A stretch of DNA of 64,000 bases from NCBI RefSeq assembly GCF_003626655.1, contig NZ_RBAN01000001.1, positions 310,001 to 374,000 on the forward strand, given 5' to 3'. This stretch comes from Micromonospora costi. Lineage in GTDB: Bacteria > Actinomycetota > Actinomycetes > Mycobacteriales > Micromonosporaceae. Every line of letters starts with the position of its first letter. Within the stretch, counting starts at the first letter, position 1. Below the pieces are notes generated by a model. That model searched no databases. It had not been told where the DNA came from and saw nothing but the letters and a program-made list of their open reading frames with translations. A program made the translations under genes and the position numbers. Positions 62,563-64,000 of this stretch are shown one piece after another.

Positions 62563-63615
62563 ATGACGGCGACAATGAAGATCGGCCCGCACGTGGTGGG
62601 CGCCGGTGAGCGACCCTTCGTGGTCGCCGAGATGTCCGGAAACCACAACGGTGACCTGGACCGGGCGCTGGCCATCGTCGACGCGGTGGCGGCGAGCGGC
62701 GCGCACGCACTGAAGCTCCAGACGTACCGGCCGGACACGATCACCATCGACGTCGACACCCCGGCGTTCCGCATCTCCAGCGGGCACGAACTGTGGGGCG
62801 GGGAGAACCTCTACCGGCTCTACGAGAAGGCGCACACCCCGTACGAGTTCCACGAGCCGATCTTCGAGCGGGCCCGGCGGCACGGCCTCACGGTCTTCTC
62901 GTCGCCGTTCGACGCGACCGCCGTGGAGCTGCTGGAGTCGCTGGACGCGCCGGCGTACAAGATCGCCTCGTCGGAGCTGGTGGATCTGCCGCTGATCCGG
63001 CTCGTGGCCAGCACCGGCAAGCCGATGGTGATCTCCACGGGGATGGCCACCGTCGCCGAGATCGACGCCGCGGTACGCACCGCCCGCGAGGGTGGCGCCG
63101 GCGGGATCGTCCTGCTCGCCTGCACCGCGTCGTACCCGGCACCGCCCCAGGACAGCAACCTGCGCCGGATCCCGGTGCTCGCCGACGCGTTCGGCGTGCC
63201 CGTCGGGCTCTCCGACCACACGCCCGGCATCGGGGTGGCGGTCGCGTCGGTGGCGCTGGGCGCCTGCTTCATCGAGAAGCACGTGACCCTCGACCGCGCC
63301 GACGGCGGGGTCGACTCGGACTTCTCGCTGAACCCGGGCGAGCTGACCGCGCTGGTCGAGGAGTCGGGGCGGGCGTACTCGGCGCTCGGCGGCACCGCGA
63401 TCGGCCCGACCCCGGCCGAGCGCGAGGGGCTGCGCTTCCGCCGTTCGCTGTTCGTCGTCGAGGACGTGCGCGCCGGCGACCCGGTTACCGAGCGGAACGT
63501 ACGGTCCATCCGGCCGGCGGGCGGCCTGCCGCCCGTGGAGATCGACCGGGTTCTCGGCCGGACGTTCGCCGTCGACGTCCCGCGCGGCACCCCGCTCTCC
63601 TGGGACCTCATCTGA
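62563..63615 (+). CDS. pseI: pseudaminic/sialic acid synthase (NeuB family)
   Basis: 350-residue NeuB-family synthase that condenses phosphoenolpyruvate with a 6-carbon amino sugar to make a nonulosonic acid. The barrel begins FVVAEMSGNHNGDLDRAL, then ALKLQTYRPDTITID, EPIFERARRHGLTVFSSPFD and GLSDHTPGIG, with HVTLDRADGGVDSDFSL. The C-terminal SAF/antifreeze domain runs from RRSLFVVEDVRAGD. EMSGNHNG and WGGENLYRLYEKAHTPYE fit PseI better than NeuB proper. ATG 62563 is chosen; ATG 62575 is possible. The other pathway genes are not in the window. A hairpin follows. Confidence 0.9.
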   Translation: MTATMKIGPHVVGAGERPFVVAEMSGNHNGDLDRALAIVDAVAASGAHALKLQTYRPDTITIDVDTPAFRISSGHELWGGENLYRLYEKAHTPYEFHEPIFERARRHGLTVFSSPFDATAVELLESLDAPAYKIASSELVDLPLIRLVASTGKPMVISTGMATVAEIDAAVRTAREGGAGGIVLLACTASYPAPPQDSNLRRIPVLADAFGVPVGLSDHTPGIGVAVASVALGACFIEKHVTLDRADGGVDSDFSLNPGELTALVEESGRAYSALGGTAIGPTPAEREGLRFRRSLFVVEDVRAGDPVTERNVRSIRPAGGLPPVEIDRVLGRTFAVDVPRGTPLSWDLI

Positions 63616-63619
63616 GCGC

Positions 63620-63654
63620 CGCCCCGCCGTCGCGGGGCTGAGATCGGCGGGGCG
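63620..63654 (+). terminator. hairpin terminator after the NeuB-family gene
   Basis: Perfect 10-bp inverted repeat, arms 63620-63629 and 63645-63654, 15-nt loop, starting 5 nt after the stop. Confidence 0.6.
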
Positions 63655-63680
63655 CACCTCGGTGCCGCCCCGCCGGTCCG

Positions 63681-64000
63681 TCACGGGCCGGGCCGCCGCC
63701 CGGGGGCCGGCGCGTCCGGCGCGAAGGCGACGGTGACCACGAGGTCGGCCAGCCGCACCGTACGCCAGACCGCGGCGCTGTCCGGCGGGATGCTCAGGCC
63801 GTGCCGGCGCCACCAGGCCGCGACCGGCACGTCGGCGAGCTTGCAGAGGGATTCCGCCCGGGTCCACCGGGCCCAGAAGTCCGCCGTGCCGAAACGCCGG
63901 GCCAGCGCCGGCGGGACCGGCGCCCCGGCGCGCTCGGCGTCGACGGCCACCCGCCAGCCGGCGGCGGGCGGCCCGTACCAGCCGACACAGCGGCCGTCGT
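63681..64000 (-). CDS. 4'-phosphopantetheinyl transferase-like protein, 5' end beyond window
   Basis: Minus-strand gene, open to the right edge of the window. The visible 105 residues contain GWRVAVDAERAGAP, like the conserved GVDxE segment, and FWARWTRAESLCKLADVP, like the WTxKEA/K segment of the phosphopantetheinyl transferase superfamily (Mg-binding Asp/Glu and helix Lys). The N-terminal half lies outside. A GTG at 63950 is internal to this fold and unlikely to be the real start. It would activate a carrier protein; partner unknown. Confidence 0.55.
   Translation of the reverse strand, partial: DGRCVGWYGPPAAGWRVAVDAERAGAPVPPALARRFGTADFWARWTRAESLCKLADVPVAAWWRRHGLSIPPDSAAVWRTVRLADLVVTVAFAPDAPAPGRRPGP

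Noticed and set aside
61243-63867. Long minus-strand open frame opposite the GT2 and NeuB-family genes
   Set aside because: Shadow of two well-supported genes; no domain or ribosome site.

Overview
The window looks like a chromosomal segment of a high-GC filamentous actinomycete, most likely a Micromonosporaceae member (Micromonospora-like). This is inferred from the extreme GC content, frequent GTG/TTG starts, leaderless promoters (TANNNT 6-7 nt before the start codon), a GlgE-type alpha-glucan pathway, an actinobacterial-type c-di-AMP riboswitch, and overall protein character. No rRNA, tRNA, CRISPR array, transposase or phage gene was found. Both edges cut genes: an SDR oxidoreductase at the left and a phosphopantetheinyl-transferase-like gene at the right.

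Layout. (1) 1-7.9 kb, housekeeping: SDR, Tat-exported serine beta-lactamase-like hydrolase, NAPE-PLD-like metallo-hydrolase, dGTPase, the Tex RNA-binding protein with an RGD/RGG-rich tail, and a small conserved protein. (2) 7.2-8.6 kb holds no gene after the small protein but several palindromic elements. (3) 8.6-25.9 kb, a surface-polysaccharide locus: DegT aminotransferase, FemAB-like and GNAT acyltransferases, initiating sugar-phosphate transferase, membrane dehydratase, a complete UDP-N-acetyl-L-fucosamine set (CapE, CapF, CapG) with a WbuB-like glycosyltransferase, two more GT4 enzymes, a Wzy-like polymerase, a Wzx-like flippase and a nucleotide-sugar epimerase. This is a nearly complete Wzx/Wzy assembly line. 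(4) 26.1-27.6 kb: NAD kinase and a left-handed beta-helix acyltransferase. (5) 27.7-37 kb, alpha-glucan metabolism: Pgm, GlgC, GlgM/GlgA, GlgE and GlgB, with a VapBC toxin-antitoxin pair inserted between glgM and glgE. Pgm makes glucose-1-P, GlgC activates it, GlgM makes maltose-1-P, GlgE extends chains with it and GlgB branches them.

(6) 37-45.5 kb: App1-like phosphatase, a GT-C-like membrane protein, YaaA, an unknown protein, an orphan TAXI lipoprotein beside a histidine kinase/response regulator pair, and small proteins. (7) 45.6-64 kb, a cell-wall glycopolymer locus: two TagF-like polymerases with N-terminal membrane regions, a membrane GT-C-like protein, a TetR regulator divergent from a TagGH-type ABC exporter, and a fused cytidylyltransferase/SDR that probably makes CDP-ribitol. 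Then come an alpha/beta hydrolase, a secreted C39 peptidase behind a c-di-AMP riboswitch, two poorly known proteins, an acyltransferase-3, a GT2 and a pseudaminic/sialic acid synthase. Taken together, this region suggests a poly(ribitol phosphate)-type teichoic acid and possibly a nonulosonic-acid glycan.

The most noteworthy signals are regulatory. A predicted TetR operator overlaps the -35 of the teichoic acid exporter promoter. A promoter, c-di-AMP riboswitch and possible short leader ORF lie in front of the C39 peptidase. The vapBC operator is a perfect palindrome. A repeated TANNNT-N6/7-start arrangement indicates leaderless transcripts. A group of palindromes with shared ends lies at 8.0-8.25 kb.
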